Assembly (NCBI RefSeq): GCF_963668515.1
Contig: NZ_OY764866.1
Span: 1 to 64,000, forward strand
Length of the DNA: 64,000 nucleotides
Source: an uncultured Ilyobacter sp.
GTDB lineage: Bacteria; Fusobacteriota; Fusobacteriia; Fusobacteriales; Fusobacteriaceae
Direction of reading: 5' to 3'
The position numbers and the translations under genes were made by a program. Positions 27,162 through 37,389 of the stretch are shown here, piece by piece; the first letter of the stretch is position 1, and each line of letters opens with the position of its first letter. The notes under the pieces are model-generated. The model was not told the DNA's origin, ran no database searches, and saw only the letters and a list, made by a program, of their open reading frames with translations.

Positions 27162-27215
27162 CACTCATAGAAGGCCATTATCGGCTCCCGACCATATTAC
27201 GGGATTATATGAGTG
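27162..27215 (-). ncRNA. shortened purine riboswitch aptamer upstream of purL
   Basis: P1 (CACTCATA with TATGAGTG) and the whole P2 hairpin (CCCG, loop with AATATGG, CGGG) are the same as in the fhs riboswitch. A C at 27170 matches the guanine-specifying position. But after P2 the sequence goes AG, then the L3-like CCGATAA, then TGGCC. The J2/3 segment (UCUAC) and the 5' strand of P3 are missing, so the element is 54 nt instead of about 69. It starts 3 bp after the fhs stop. Ligand binding is doubtful. Confidence 0.7.
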
Positions 27216-27218
27216 ATT

Positions 27219-28883
27219 TTAAAATAGTCCTGTTATTTTTCCGTTTTCATCTATATCTATAAGTTCAGCTGAAGGTTTCTTAGGAAGGCCAGGCATATCG
27301 ATGATATTTCCTGCCATGGCTACTATAAATCCTGCACCGGCTGAGAGTCTTAATTCATTCACTGTTACTGTAAAGTTTTCCGGTCTTCCTAGAAGGGCCG
27401 GGTTGTCAGAAATAGATTTCTGAGTCTTAGACATACAGATAGGAAGTTCTCCGTATCCATTTTCTACTATTGTTTTTATTGTTTTCTTTGCCTTAGGAGA
27501 GAATACAACACCGTCAGCGCCGTAGATCTCCTTTGCGATTTTTTCTATTTTCTCTTCTGGAGAGCTTTCTAAAGAGTATAGAGGAGTATAGTTGTCCTCG
27601 CCTTTTTCTATTTCTCCTATGACAAGTTTTGCTAGTTCTTCTCCCCCTGCACCGCCATTTGCCCATACATCACAGTCAGCTACAGGAACATTGTGATCTG
27701 AGCAGACTTTTCTTATTAGGTCAAATTCATTCTCTGTATCTGTGACGAATCTATTCATAGCCACAACTACCGGAAGATTGAATTTTTTCATGTTTTCCAT
27801 ATGTTTTTCAAGATTTGAAAGTCCCTTTTGAAGGGCATCAAGGTCCTGAAGTGATAGATCTTTTGCTCCTCCGTGGTGCTTTAGGGCTCTTACAGTTGCT
27901 ACCACTACCACACAATTTGGTGTCAGACCACCTTTTCTGCATTTTATATCAAGAAACTTCTCCGCCCCAAGGTCGGCTGCAAAACCGGCTTCTGTTATGG
28001 CATAGTCAGAAAGCTTAAGAGCTAGTTTTGTAGCAAGGAGTGAGTTGCATCCGTGGGCTATATTTGCAAAAGGTCCTCCGTGTATAAATACAGGAGTATT
28101 TTCTAAAGTCTGTACAAGATTTGGTTTTATAGCCTCTTTCATAAGAGCAGCAACTGCTCCCTGTATATTGAGGTCTCTTATTTTTAGAGGAGTTCCTGCA
28201 GTGCTATATGCAAAGACCATCTCTCCGATTTTTTCCTTGAGGTCAGCTATGGAGTCAGCTAGACACATAGCGGCCATTATCTCAGAGGCCACTGTAATCT
28301 GGAAAGAATCCTCTCTGGGAATCCCGCTTGCAGTTCCCCCTAGTCCGATGACGATATTTCTAAGAGATCTATCATTCATATCCATGACTCTTTTCCATGT
28401 GATTTTTGTGATATCTATATTAAGAGTGTTTCCAAATTTCAAGTGGTTGTCGATGCATGCAGAGACAAGATTGTGTGCCACCCCTATAGCATGGATATCT
28501 CCAGTAAAGTGAAGATTGATGTCCTCCATAGGTATAACTTGGGAATGACCTCCACCTGTTGCCCCACCTTTTATTCCGAATACAGGTCCTAGAGATGGTT
28601 CTCTCAGGGCGGCTATAGATTTTTTCCCTAGCCTGTTCAGAGCCTGGGTAAGTCCCACTGAAACAGTTGATTTTCCCTCTCCTGCAGGAGTAGGAGTAAT
28701 GGCTGTTACCAGTACTAGTTTTCCGTCTGGCTTATTTTCCAATTTTCTCAAAAGACCGGGGTCTACCTTTGCCTTGTACCTTCCGTACTGCTCGTAATCG
28801 TCTTCATTGAGACCGATTGTTTTTGCCACTTCACTGATTTTTAATAACTTGGCCTCTTGAGCAATTTGAATATCACTTTTCAT
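27219..28883 (-). CDS. fhs: formate-tetrahydrofolate ligase
   Basis: The enzyme makes 10-formyl-THF from formate, THF and ATP, supplying one-carbon units for PurN and PurH. The 554-residue protein has the family length and motifs [16 protein letters not shown] (P-loop), [19 protein letters not shown] and [22 protein letters not shown] follows GGAGGG. Being first in the purine cluster under a guanine-type riboswitch suggests that in this fermenter its main regulated role is purine synthesis, not acetogenesis. Confidence 0.97.
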   Translation of the reverse strand: MKSDIQIAQEAKLLKISEVAKTIGLNEDDYEQYGRYKAKVDPGLLRKLENKPDGKLVLVTAITPTPAGEGKSTVSVGLTQALNRLGKKSIAALREPSLGPVFGIKGGATGGGHSQVIPMEDINLHFTGDIHAIGVAHNLVSACIDNHLKFGNTLNIDITKITWKRVMDMNDRSLRNIVIGLGGTASGIPREDSFQITVASEIMAAMCLADSIADLKEKIGEMVFAYSTAGTPLKIRDLNIQGAVAALMKEAIKPNLVQTLENTPVFIHGGPFANIAHGCNSLLATKLALKLSDYAITEAGFAADLGAEKFLDIKCRKGGLTPNCVVVVATVRALKHHGGAKDLSLQDLDALQKGLSNLEKHMENMKKFNLPVVVAMNRFVTDTENEFDLIRKVCSDHNVPVADCDVWANGGAGGEELAKLVIGEIEKGEDNYTPLYSLESSPEEKIEKIAKEIYGADGVVFSPKAKKTIKTIVENGYGELPICMSKTQKSISDNPALLGRPENFTVTVNELRLSAGAGFIVAMAGNIIDMPGLPKKPSAELIDIDENGKITGLF

Positions 28884-28970
28884 CTGCTAAAACCCTCCAA
28901 TTTTTCTGTATAATTTATATTTAAACTCCCTAAGTTTACAATTTTGGTATTTAAAAAACCTAAGTCCACA

Positions 28971-29099
28971 TTAATTAAAGATTAATGCGTACCTAGGCCT
29001 TCTATGAAAAAATATCTCGAAGTCCACACTTATCCCGTACCATTTGATCTTCAGTTGGCCTATATAATTGCCCAAAAGTGAAAAAAATGATACCAGCAC
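28971..29099 (-). CDS. possible 42-residue small protein ahead of fhs
   Basis: GTG at 29099 is preceded by a near-perfect AAAGGAGG with 7-nt spacing, unusually strong for a spurious ORF. It encodes a short hydrophobic start (VSFFSLLGNYIGQL) and a basic tail (FFHRRPRYALIF). It follows the riboswitch terminator and ends about 90 bp before fhs, so it would be made only on readthrough. I do not recognise it. It could be a real small protein, a leader ORF or a chance frame. Confidence 0.4.
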   Translation of the reverse strand: MLVSFFSLLGNYIGQLKIKWYGISVDFEIFFHRRPRYALIFN

Positions 29100-29117
29100 G
29101 TGCAAACCTCCTTTCTC

Positions 29118-29169
29118 AAAAATCATAAAAATCCGACATTTATCATACATGGAATGAAGTAAATGTCGG
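29118..29169 (-). terminator. terminator of the fhs riboswitch
   Basis: Perfect 10-bp stem (29169-29160 with 29142-29133), followed by ATTTTTATGATTTTT. The segment TGAAGT right after aptamer P1 can pair with ACTTCA in the hairpin loop side, an antiterminator, so ligand binding should favour termination. Confidence 0.85.
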
Positions 29170-29191
29170 GACATGAATAAGTCCGGTCACT

Positions 29192-29260
29192 TCACCCATA
29201 GTAGCTAATTTTAGGTTAGCTGTAGAGACTCCCGACCATATTACGGGATTATACGAGTGT
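29192..29260 (-). ncRNA. purine (guanine-type) riboswitch upstream of fhs
   Basis: All parts of the aptamer are present: P1 (CACTCGTA with TATGGGTG), P2 CCCG/CGGG with loop AATATGG, J2/3 with TCTCTAC, P3 AGCTAA/TTAGCT with loop CCTAAAA. The two loops can kiss through GG and CC. A C (at 29201) occupies the base that pairs with the ligand, which specifies guanine/hypoxanthine. It controls fhs and, by readthrough, the purine genes. Confidence 0.95.
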
Positions 29261-29291
29261 TACAAACTGCGAATTTCTTTTCTACCAGGCC

Positions 29292-29320
29292 ACTTTACCA
29301 CGAAAAGTGACTTTTGTCAA
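29292..29320 (-). promoter_or_regulatory. promoter of the fhs-purine operon
   Basis: -35 TTGACA (29320-29315), 17-bp spacer, -10 TAAAGT (29297-29292). Transcription should begin about 25 bp before the riboswitch. Divergent from carAB. Confidence 0.75.
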
Positions 29321-29532
29321 AAAATAAAACATCTGTCTTGTTATTCTAGAAGTGGAAAACCCTTTAAAATAAAGGGATAAAAACTTTATCAAATAACTAT
29401 CCGGATTTTTTTCCTATTCGAGCAGCTTTAATCCCCACTGAAATTCTAAAAAAATATTTCCCTAGAAAACTGTCAAAGCACCTTCGGGATTGAGGTTTAT
29501 AATTTTCTTAAACTTTTTTAAAAACTTATAGG

Positions 29533-29561
29533 TTGACAGAAAGAGTTAGTTTTGATATATT
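29533..29561 (+). promoter_or_regulatory. carAB promoter
   Basis: Perfect -35 TTGACA (29533-29538), 17-bp spacer and -10 TATATT (29556-29561). The resulting leader is about 260 nt and contains an ORF and a terminator. Confidence 0.8.
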
Positions 29562-29601
29562 ACTTCTTGATAATTTTTTTTAAAAAGAGGGGGGAAATCT
29601 G

Positions 29602-29757
29602 ATGTTTGATTACAAGAAAAAAAACATTCTAAAACAATTGTTCTCACCCTTATCTATTTCCAATATATTTTTAGATTTTCCAGTTGAGATATTTATAGTG
29701 AATATTTCAAATATATTTATTTTTAATAATTATTTAAATTTTAGGAATAATGGTTGA
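29602..29757 (+). CDS. carAB leader peptide (UTP-coupled attenuator type)
   Basis: A 51-codon ORF with a strong GAGGGGGG site 7 nt ahead of ATG. It begins MFDYKKKNILKQ and becomes Phe/Ile/Asn-rich because its second half is a T/A-rich tract (29705-29742). Its TGA stop (29755-29757) is inside the 5' arm of the terminator, so a ribosome close behind RNA polymerase would prevent the hairpin. This is the design of the enterobacterial pyrBI leader (44 codons), where UTP shortage stalls polymerase in the U-rich tract. The peptide sequence probably does not matter. Confidence 0.7.
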   Translation: MFDYKKKNILKQLFSPLSISNIFLDFPVEIFIVNISNIFIFNNYLNFRNNG

Positions 29758-29789
29758 TTGATATAATCAGTTATTATTCCTTTTTTTTT
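29744..29789 (+). terminator. attenuator terminator of carAB
   Basis: A 16-bp stem (29744-29759 with 29765-29780, three GU pairs), loop GATAT and nine T. It ends 40 bp before carA and would stop nearly all transcripts unless a ribosome covers the leader stop codon. Confidence 0.9.
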
Positions 29790-29829
29790 AGTCAAAAACA
29801 TTTTTTATATAATAAAGGAGGATTATTAC

Positions 29830-30882
29830 ATGAAGGCTAAGTTAATCCTAGAAAACGGAATGACTTTCGATGGAAAGGCGTTTGGTTATTTTAAAGATAC
29901 TACAGGAGAATTGGTTTTTAATACGAGTATGACTGGATATCAAGAGCTGATCACCGACCCTTCTTACTACGGTCAGATCGTGGTTATGACCTACCCACTT
30001 ATAGGGAATTACGGAATAAACCTAGAGGACACCGAATCAAACGGCGTAAAGGTAAGAGGCCTTGTTGTGAGAGAGGAAGGAAAGTATCCAAACAACTTTA
30101 GATGTGAGATGACTCTAGACGGATACCTAAAGCAGCACAAGGTAATGGGATTTAAAGGTGTAGACACAAGACACCTTACAAAGATTATAAGAGAGATAGG
30201 AACATGCAAGGCTATAATAACTACGGAAGAGCTAACTCAGAAAGAGCTTAAAGAAAAATTTGAAAGTTTTTCCAACAGATATGCCGTTAAGGAAGTTACA
30301 TGCAAAGAGAAGTATGTGATACCTGGTAAAGGTAAAAAAATCGGGGTAATGGACTTTGGTATAAAGCAGAATATATTGAGATCTTTTGAAAAACGTGGAT
30401 GTGAGCTGACTGTATTCCCATTTGGAACAACTGCCGAGGAGATACTAGAGCATGACCTAGACGCTCTTTTCCTGTCAAATGGTCCTGGGGATCCTGCCGA
30501 TCTTACAGATACAGTAAAAGAGATAAAAAAAATAATAGGAAAAATGCCTGTTATCGGTATCTGTCTAGGGCATCAGCTTCTGGCCTGGGCTCTAGGGGGA
30601 AGTACGATAAAACTAAAATACGGGCACAGAGGTGGGAACCATCCTGTAAAGGACCTTCAGAAGAATAAGATTTTTATCACATCCCAAAATCACGGATATG
30701 TAGTGGATAAAATGCCAGAGGGTGTAGAAGTCACTCATCTGAATCTAAATGACAACTCCATAGAGGGAATGAAAAGTGATGAACTGAAAGTAATGAGTAT
30801 TCAGTACCATCCTGAGGCCTGTCCCGGACCTGAGGATTCTGGATATATCTTTGATGATTTTCTAAAAGCCATAGAGAAATAA
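29830..30882 (+). CDS. carA: carbamoyl-phosphate synthase small subunit
   Basis: Glutamine amidotransferase subunit that supplies ammonia to CarB for pyrimidines and arginine. The 350 residues contain the N-terminal CPSase domain (GMTFDGKAFGY, NTSMTGYQELITDPSY) and a class I glutaminase with Cys in IGICLGHQLLAWALGG and His in IQYHPEACPGPED. ATG follows AAAGGAGG. carB begins 71 bp downstream. No other pyr genes are nearby. Confidence 0.97.
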   Translation: MKAKLILENGMTFDGKAFGYFKDTTGELVFNTSMTGYQELITDPSYYGQIVVMTYPLIGNYGINLEDTESNGVKVRGLVVREEGKYPNNFRCEMTLDGYLKQHKVMGFKGVDTRHLTKIIREIGTCKAIITTEELTQKELKEKFESFSNRYAVKEVTCKEKYVIPGKGKKIGVMDFGIKQNILRSFEKRGCELTVFPFGTTAEEILEHDLDALFLSNGPGDPADLTDTVKEIKKIIGKMPVIGICLGHQLLAWALGGSTIKLKYGHRGGNHPVKDLQKNKIFITSQNHGYVVDKMPEGVEVTHLNLNDNSIEGMKSDELKVMSIQYHPEACPGPEDSGYIFDDFLKAIEK

Positions 30883-30953
30883 GATAACTAAAAGGAAAGT
30901 TGAACAGGATATTTATAGAGAGATCAGATAAACTCATATTTTAGGAGGAAACC

Positions 30954-33900
30954 ATGTTAGATAAATCAATAAAGAAAACCCTTGTAATCGGATCTGGGCC
31001 TATAGTGATAGGTCAGGCGGCGGAGTTTGATTATTCAGGAACCCAGGCTTGTGAGGCACTAAAGCAGGAGGGTATAGAGGTTGTACTTATAAACTCAAAC
31101 CCTGCAACTATAATGACAGACAGAGCAGTTGCAGACAGGATTTACATAGAGCCTATTACAATAGAATTTGTAGAAAAGGTAATAAAAAAAGAAAGACCTG
31201 ATTCTATCCTAGCTGGAATGGGTGGACAGACTGCCCTGAACATTGCAGTTGAACTCTATGACAGCGGGATTTTAGATAAATACAACGTAAAAGTAATAGG
31301 AACTCCCATTGATTCAATAAAAAGAGGAGAGGACAGAGACCTATTCAGAGACGCAATGAAAAAAATAGGTGAACCTACCATCGAGAGTAAGATAGTGGAA
31401 AATTTAAAAGACGGTCTAGAGTTTGCTGCCCAGATAGGCTATCCTCTTGTAGTTAGACCGGCGTATACCCTAGGAGGATCAGGGGGAGGAATAGCTGAAA
31501 ATCCCCAGGAACTAGAGGATATACTTCTAAAAGGTCTAAAGCTTTCAAGAGTTGGACAGGTGCTAGTTGAAAAGTCCATCTTAGGTTGGAAAGAGGTAGA
31601 GTACGAAGTTATAAGAGATGAGAATGGAAACTGTATCACAGTGTGTAACATGGAAAATATTGACCCTGTAGGAATACACACAGGAGATTCTATAGTTGTG
31701 GCTCCCTCTCAGACTCTTTCTGACAAGGAATATCAGATGCTGAGAACTTCATCTATAAAAATAATAAACGAGATTGGGGTAATCGGAGGATGTAACGTAC
31801 AGTTTGCCCTTCATCCAAAGTCATTTCAGTATGCTATCATAGAGATCAATCCGAGAGTTTCTAGATCCTCAGCCCTTGCATCAAAGGCCACAGGATATCC
31901 CATTGCAAGAGTTGCCACAAAGCTTTCTCTTGGCTATACCTTAGATGAGGTGAAAAATGAAGTTACAGGTCAGACTTATGCATGTTTTGAGCCTGCCCTT
32001 GATTACTGTGTAGTGAAAATACCTAAATGGCCATTTGATAAATTTAAAAAAGCCGACAGAAAATTGGGAACTAAGATGATGGCTACAGGAGAAATCATGG
32101 CCATCGGAAACAATTTTGAGGCGGCCTTCCTAAAAGGGATAAGATCCTTAGAAATAGGTCAGTATAATATGGAACACCCTGTAGCTAAGAAAATGTCAAT
32201 CAGAGAACTTAAAGATGCAGTAATGCGACCAGATGACGAGAGAATATTCGTAGCAGCAGAGATGCTAAGGCGTGGATATGTAAAATCTAAACTGCAGAAG
32301 ATCACCGGTATGGATAAGTTTTTCATGGAAAAGATAGAGTGGATAGTAAAACAGGAAGAACTTCTCAAAAGAAGTACTCTAAAAGATATGGATAAGTGTA
32401 CCCTGAGAAACTTAAAGAAAAAAGGTTTCTCTGATAAGGGAATAGCGGCTCTTATGAATGTATCTGAGGCGGATATTATCGCCAAGAGAAAAGAGCTCGG
32501 GATAAGACCTGTATACAAGATGGTAGATACCTGTGCAGCAGAGTTTGATGCAGTGTCATCTTACTATTATTCTACCTATGACATTTATGATGAAGTAACT
32601 GTTTCTGACAAAAGAAAGATTCTTGTTGTTGGTTCAGGTCCCATAAGAATAGGTCAGGGAATAGAGTTTGATTACTGCACGGTCCACAGTATAAAAGCCC
32701 TTCAGAAGATGGGAATAGAGACAATCATAATAAACAATAACCCAGAGACTGTATCAACAGACTTCTCCACTGCAGACAAGCTTTATTTTGAGCCTCTTAT
32801 TACAGAAGATGTGATGAATATAATCGAAAAAGAGCAGCCTGAAGGAGTGGTTCTTCAGTTTGGAGGACAGACTGCTATAAAACTTGCCAATGACCTAGCA
32901 GCAGCAGGGGTAAAGATAATAGGTACTTCTGCAGACAAGATCGATGAGGCAGAGGACAGAGAAAGATTTGAAGCTATGATGGAAAAACTGGATATAAAGA
33001 GACCGAAGGGGAGGGCTGTCTGGAGCATAGAGCCTGGAATAGAGATAGCAAATTCAGTTGGTTATCCTGTACTAGTGAGACCTTCTTATGTTCTTGGTGG
33101 ACAGGGAATGGAAATCTGTCACGATGAGTACAACCTTGTAAAGTACCTCGAAGCTTCCTTTGACAGAGACCCTGAAAATCCAGTACTTATAGATAAATAC
33201 CTAAATGGTATAGAGATAGAGATAGATGCCATCTGCGACGAGAAGGATGTCCTTATACCTGGAATAATGGAGCATCTAGAAAGAGCCGGAGTTCACTCAG
33301 GAGATTCAATAACTGTTTATCCTTCTAAAAATCTTTATGAGGGTACAGAGGTAAAAATCCTAGACTATGCCAAGAAAATAGCCAAAGAGTTAGAGATAAG
33401 CGGTATGATGAATATCCAGTTTATAGCCTTTGAAAATGAGATATATGTAATAGAGGTAAATCCTAGATCATCTAGAACTGTTCCTTACATCTCGAAGGTG
33501 ACAGGAGTTCCTATGATAGAGCTTGCCACAAAAGTGATGCTAGGTGAAAAACTGGCAGACATGAAATATGGTACAGGAATCTACAAGAAGCCAAATGTCT
33601 ATGCTGTAAAAGTACCTGTATTTTCAACTGAAAAACTAGGAAACGTAGAAGTTTCCTTAGGACCTGAGATGAAATCTACAGGGGAAGTCTTAGGAGTATC
33701 TGAAAATCTGGATGAGGCTATCTATAAGGGCCTTGTCGGGGGATACAGGCTGAGTCAGATAAAAGATAAGAATGTCCTTGTCACCATAAGAGATAAGGAT
33801 AAGGAGGAGTTTTTACCTCTTGCCAAAAGACTCATAGGACAGGGATGCAAATTGTTCTCTACAGTGGGAACCCAAAAATTCCTAGAGAAATATGGAATAA

Positions 33901-34163
33901 CAGCAGAAAGGGTAAATAAAATATCTGAGGAAAATCCAAATATTCTTGATAAACTCAAGAACAGGGAGATCGACCTGCTTATAAATACCGCAACCAAGGC
34001 TAATGACGCCATGAGAGACGGATTTAGAATCAGAAGAACAGCTATCGAGTATGGAGTTGAAGTGCTCACTTCACTAGATACCCTAAGTGCAATTTTGAAT
34101 ATTATGGAGAAAAATATCCACCTCAACAAAGACCTGAAAGTATATGATATATCACAAATATAA
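30954..34163 (+). CDS. carB: carbamoyl-phosphate synthase large subunit
   Basis: 1069-residue synthetase with two homologous ATP-grasp halves. The first ([31 protein letters not shown]) makes carboxyphosphate and carbamate; the second ([29 protein letters not shown]) phosphorylates carbamate. An MGS-like allosteric domain at about 930-1069 normally binds UMP or ornithine. ATG follows AGGAGG. A perfect 18-bp terminator follows. Confidence 0.98.
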   Translation: MLDKSIKKTLVIGSGPIVIGQAAEFDYSGTQACEALKQEGIEVVLINSNPATIMTDRAVADRIYIEPITIEFVEKVIKKERPDSILAGMGGQTALNIAVELYDSGILDKYNVKVIGTPIDSIKRGEDRDLFRDAMKKIGEPTIESKIVENLKDGLEFAAQIGYPLVVRPAYTLGGSGGGIAENPQELEDILLKGLKLSRVGQVLVEKSILGWKEVEYEVIRDENGNCITVCNMENIDPVGIHTGDSIVVAPSQTLSDKEYQMLRTSSIKIINEIGVIGGCNVQFALHPKSFQYAIIEINPRVSRSSALASKATGYPIARVATKLSLGYTLDEVKNEVTGQTYACFEPALDYCVVKIPKWPFDKFKKADRKLGTKMMATGEIMAIGNNFEAAFLKGIRSLEIGQYNMEHPVAKKMSIRELKDAVMRPDDERIFVAAEMLRRGYVKSKLQKITGMDKFFMEKIEWIVKQEELLKRSTLKDMDKCTLRNLKKKGFSDKGIAALMNVSEADIIAKRKELGIRPVYKMVDTCAAEFDAVSSYYYSTYDIYDEVTVSDKRKILVVGSGPIRIGQGIEFDYCTVHSIKALQKMGIETIIINNNPETVSTDFSTADKLYFEPLITEDVMNIIEKEQPEGVVLQFGGQTAIKLANDLAAAGVKIIGTSADKIDEAEDRERFEAMMEKLDIKRPKGRAVWSIEPGIEIANSVGYPVLVRPSYVLGGQGMEICHDEYNLVKYLEASFDRDPENPVLIDKYLNGIEIEIDAICDEKDVLIPGIMEHLERAGVHSGDSITVYPSKNLYEGTEVKILDYAKKIAKELEISGMMNIQFIAFENEIYVIEVNPRSSRTVPYISKVTGVPMIELATKVMLGEKLADMKYGTGIYKKPNVYAVKVPVFSTEKLGNVEVSLGPEMKSTGEVLGVSENLDEAIYKGLVGGYRLSQIKDKNVLVTIRDKDKEEFLPLAKRLIGQGCKLFSTVGTQKFLEKYGITAERVNKISEENPNILDKLKNREIDLLINTATKANDAMRDGFRIRRTAIEYGVEVLTSLDTLSAILNIMEKNIHLNKDLKVYDISQI

Positions 34164-34190
34164 ATTTTGAAATTATTTCAGATCATAAAA

Positions 34191-34235
34191 ATAAGTTGAC
34201 CCAAGCAGAAAACTGCTTGGGTCAACTTATTTTGT
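34191..34235 (+). terminator. terminator after carB
   Basis: Perfect 18-bp stem (34191-34208 with 34213-34230), AAAA loop, then TTTTGTT. Confidence 0.95.
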
Positions 34236-34340
34236 TGGTAAAGAATCACTCTCTTATAATCCTGGGATTTTAATTTAACACCTCTACAAAACAAAATATT
34301 CATAATATCTGAATATTTTAACAGATAAGTCGAAAAACTT

Positions 34341-34461
34341 CCACCGGTGGGACTCTTTGCCCATTATTATCATTGGGGCATCTACTGAAAAAAAATTACA
34401 CACTCATGGTAAAATACTACCGCAAATTATGATTTGATTATGCACAATATTTTGATATAAT
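34341..34461 (+). promoter_or_regulatory. upstream region and promoter of the GGDEF-EAL gene
   Basis: In the 390-bp gap after carB there is a perfect 10-bp palindrome CCACCGGTGG (34341-34350), an adjacent small hairpin (TGCCC...GGGGCA, 34358-34380) and a promoter TTGATT-16 bp-TATAAT (34434-34461). No known riboswitch was recognised; I looked for a c-di-GMP aptamer and did not find one. Confidence 0.45.
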
Positions 34462-34622
34462 ATTTCTAATATGGACTTGATATTATTATTCATACAGGAT
34501 ATATATTCAAAAGTACGTAATGGGATTTACAGTGACAGAAACCATCTTGAAATTTGGGAAGAGCTGATCTTCTGTGGCTTTTGGATAAAAAAACATTCAT
34601 CTAAGTTCGAAGGGAGGAATTA

Positions 34623-37376
34623 GTGAAGAAAGACAGTGTCGATCTGAAAAAAACTATCACAGAAATATTCATCAAAATCTCAATAGCTGTACTGCCGTTG
34701 CTCTTGGCACTTAGCTTTCTCATAGACAGCGCCTATAGATACCAGGTGGAAAAATCTAAAAAAAATATACTGGCTGAAATCTCAAATAAAACTGATGTTT
34801 TTGAAAAGACGATCCAGTCGCTTTTTCAGGAGGTTTTCCAGGATGTATTTATCATAGAAAATGCAAATGAGTTTGAATATTTTATACAGAACCAGAGTTA
34901 TAAAAACAGAATGGAAGCCTTAGGACTGTTTAGCCGTTATATGAAAAATAAAGAGGACTATCTCCAGCTTAGGTTTATAGGTATAGAGGGGAAGGAGCTC
35001 ATAAGAGTAGATAGGATAAATGACCAGGTAACAGTTACTCCAGATGAAAAGCTCCAACAGAAAAAAGACAGACCCTATTTTATAAACTCTATAAGAAGTG
35101 GAAAAGAAGGAATTTATATATCAAATCTCGATCTCAATATCGAGTTTGGAAAAATAATTGAACCCTATGTTCCTGTTATTAGGTTTTCTAAACCTGTAAA
35201 AGACAGTAAGGGAAAGGCAATAGGAGTTATTGTCATAAATTATGATGGACAGAGGTTTATAAACTCATTCAAAGACTACCTTGGTGTCAACAGGGATCTA
35301 ATAGAGCTATATCTTACAGATAACAACGGATATTATCTGTCCAATGAAGATTCTGACAAAAACTTTGGCTTTATGTTTAGGGGGGAATCTCTAGACTATA
35401 CAGTGAAAAAAGAGATCCCAGAATTATGGAATGAAATTATAAAAAATTCTGAAAAAACAGTTGAAATAAAAGATAGGATTTTTTACTTTAAAAAACTCAT
35501 GCCAACCTTCAGAGGTTCGGTATATTTTGAGGATAAAAACTACTACTGGAATATTCTTACCTCTATAAAAGAGCAAAATATCCCAAAGATGTTTCCGGAA
35601 CAATTTTTATTTCAAAAGAATACGAAGTTTTATATACTTTTCACAGTATTTTTAATAAGCTCAATAATAATAACAATCCTTCACCTGAAAAAAAAGGAAA
35701 GTGATCAGCTTTATTTAACAAAGATGATTTTAAGTTATGTTGATGAGGCAGTGCTTATAACCGACTCTCGAAGAAATATAGTGGGTCTGAATGAGGGATT
35801 TACAAAACTGACAGGGTATTCTAGAGAAGAACTCTTAAATCTAAATACAAAAATATTTAATTACAGTGAGATCCACCCGAAACTCTACGAGAAGATAAAA
35901 AAACAGCTTCTTGAAGGCCTGGATTGGAAAGGAGAACTGTGGTTTAGAAAAAAAGATAATTCCAAATATCCGGTATTCCTCACCATAAATAATATAATAA
36001 ATCCTAAAAACAGAAGTACAGATTATTATGTCTCGGTGATAAGAGATCTTTCGGCAGAGAAAGAGAAAGCCGCAGAGACTGAATACCTCCTGACTCATAA
36101 TTCAAAAACCAACCTTCCCAATGAGTTTATGTTTTATAGCCTCATAAATGAAGAGATAAAAAAAGAGAATGAATTTGGTATTTTATATATAAAGTTAAAA
36201 AAATTTGATAATCTTCAGATGAAATACAGCGAAGATTTTTTAGATCTTATTTACCAAGAGATTGTGGAAAAACTCACGTCTTTTGCAGGAAAAGATGGAA
36301 ACATAGCCCACCTTTCAAGGGATGTCTTCATCGCTATATTAAAATTACCAGATGAAAAAATTTCTATGAACAGGTCCTTGACAGAGCTGTCTTCCAGACT
36401 AAAGTCCAACATGAAGATTGGAGATAAGGATATAAATCTAAAGTTTGATTTCGGAGCCGTATTTTTTCCGGAACATGGGAATTCTCCAAAAGATCTGCTG
36501 AGAAAGGCCATGTTCTCAGTGAAGGCATTGAAGTACTACCCAGACAGAAGTTTTCTAATCTATCAAGATTCCCTGGAAAAAAAGATACAAAGAGAGCTAG
36601 ATATTGAAGAGCACCTTCCTCTTGCAATCAAAAACAATGAACTCGAGGTATATTTTCAGCCCCAGATGGACAGCGAAAAAGATCTGTTGGTAGGAGCAGA
36701 AGCTCTGCTTCGTTGGAACAGCAGGGTTTTGGGCAGTGTTTCCCCAGCAGAGTTTATACCTATTGCTGAAAATATAGGGGTTATCAATAAGTTAGGTATG
36801 TGGGTGGTAAACGAGGTGGCCAGACTGACAAAAATTCTAGGGATTGATAAGCATAAAAATATTAAAATTTCAATAAATTTATCAGCGACGGATTTTAAAA
36901 ATGAGTTTCTGGTAGAAGAGATCACATATATTTTAGAGGTCCATGGCCTTGACTTTTCCCAGTTTGAAATAGAACTCACCGAAGGGGTTTTGGTAGATGA
37001 CTACGATTATGTGAAGCCAAAATTAGACGAGTTTCAGATGAATGGCATATCTGTGGCTATAGATGATTTTGGAACTGGGTTTTCATCTATGACCCACCTC
37101 AAGAAACTGAAATTTGATAAGATCAAGATAGACAGGAGTTTTATAAAAGATTATCCAGAATCAGACAATGGCTCCATAGCAGAGATAATAACCTATCTAG
37201 CGAAAAAATTGGATATCACGGTGATAGCAGAAGGGGCAGAAACCGAAGAGCAGGTAGAATATCTGAGGGGCATAGGGTGCTCCCGTATACAGGGGTATTA
37301 TTACAGCAAGCCTTTGTCCTCTTCTGATTTTAAAGAGTACATGAACAGTCATTTTATGAGTAAAAAAAATCTCTGA
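34623..37376 (+). CDS. membrane sensor c-di-GMP phosphodiesterase (dCache-PAS-GGDEF*-EAL)
   Basis: 917 residues: transmembrane helix (about 17-37), extracytoplasmic dCache-like sensor (about 40-330), second helix (about 335-352), PAS domain (about 365-480), a GGDEF fold whose signature has become SRDVF and so cannot make c-di-GMP, and an EAL domain (about 650-905). The EAL catalytic set is complete: EALLRW, INLSATDF, IELTEG, AIDDFGTG, KIDRSF, VIAEGAE. It should degrade c-di-GMP in response to an external ligand. GTG start at 34623 follows GGGAGG. Confidence 0.92.
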   Translation: MKKDSVDLKKTITEIFIKISIAVLPLLLALSFLIDSAYRYQVEKSKKNILAEISNKTDVFEKTIQSLFQEVFQDVFIIENANEFEYFIQNQSYKNRMEALGLFSRYMKNKEDYLQLRFIGIEGKELIRVDRINDQVTVTPDEKLQQKKDRPYFINSIRSGKEGIYISNLDLNIEFGKIIEPYVPVIRFSKPVKDSKGKAIGVIVINYDGQRFINSFKDYLGVNRDLIELYLTDNNGYYLSNEDSDKNFGFMFRGESLDYTVKKEIPELWNEIIKNSEKTVEIKDRIFYFKKLMPTFRGSVYFEDKNYYWNILTSIKEQNIPKMFPEQFLFQKNTKFYILFTVFLISSIIITILHLKKKESDQLYLTKMILSYVDEAVLITDSRRNIVGLNEGFTKLTGYSREELLNLNTKIFNYSEIHPKLYEKIKKQLLEGLDWKGELWFRKKDNSKYPVFLTINNIINPKNRSTDYYVSVIRDLSAEKEKAAETEYLLTHNSKTNLPNEFMFYSLINEEIKKENEFGILYIKLKKFDNLQMKYSEDFLDLIYQEIVEKLTSFAGKDGNIAHLSRDVFIAILKLPDEKISMNRSLTELSSRLKSNMKIGDKDINLKFDFGAVFFPEHGNSPKDLLRKAMFSVKALKYYPDRSFLIYQDSLEKKIQRELDIEEHLPLAIKNNELEVYFQPQMDSEKDLLVGAEALLRWNSRVLGSVSPAEFIPIAENIGVINKLGMWVVNEVARLTKILGIDKHKNIKISINLSATDFKNEFLVEEITYILEVHGLDFSQFEIELTEGVLVDDYDYVKPKLDEFQMNGISVAIDDFGTGFSSMTHLKKLKFDKIKIDRSFIKDYPESDNGSIAEIITYLAKKLDITVIAEGAETEEQVEYLRGIGCSRIQGYYYSKPLSSSDFKEYMNSHFMSKKNL

Positions 37377-37389
37377 TGGACTGGAAAAC

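Noticed and set aside
27219..28883. Acetogenic Wood-Ljungdahl cluster
   Set aside because: Only formate-THF ligase is present and it is in the purine operon; no methylene-THF enzymes or CODH are nearby.
34341..34380. Possible riboswitch before the GGDEF-EAL gene
   Set aside because: Palindrome and hairpin are present, but none of the conserved c-di-GMP, TPP, fluoride or molybdenum-cofactor aptamer sequences could be matched.
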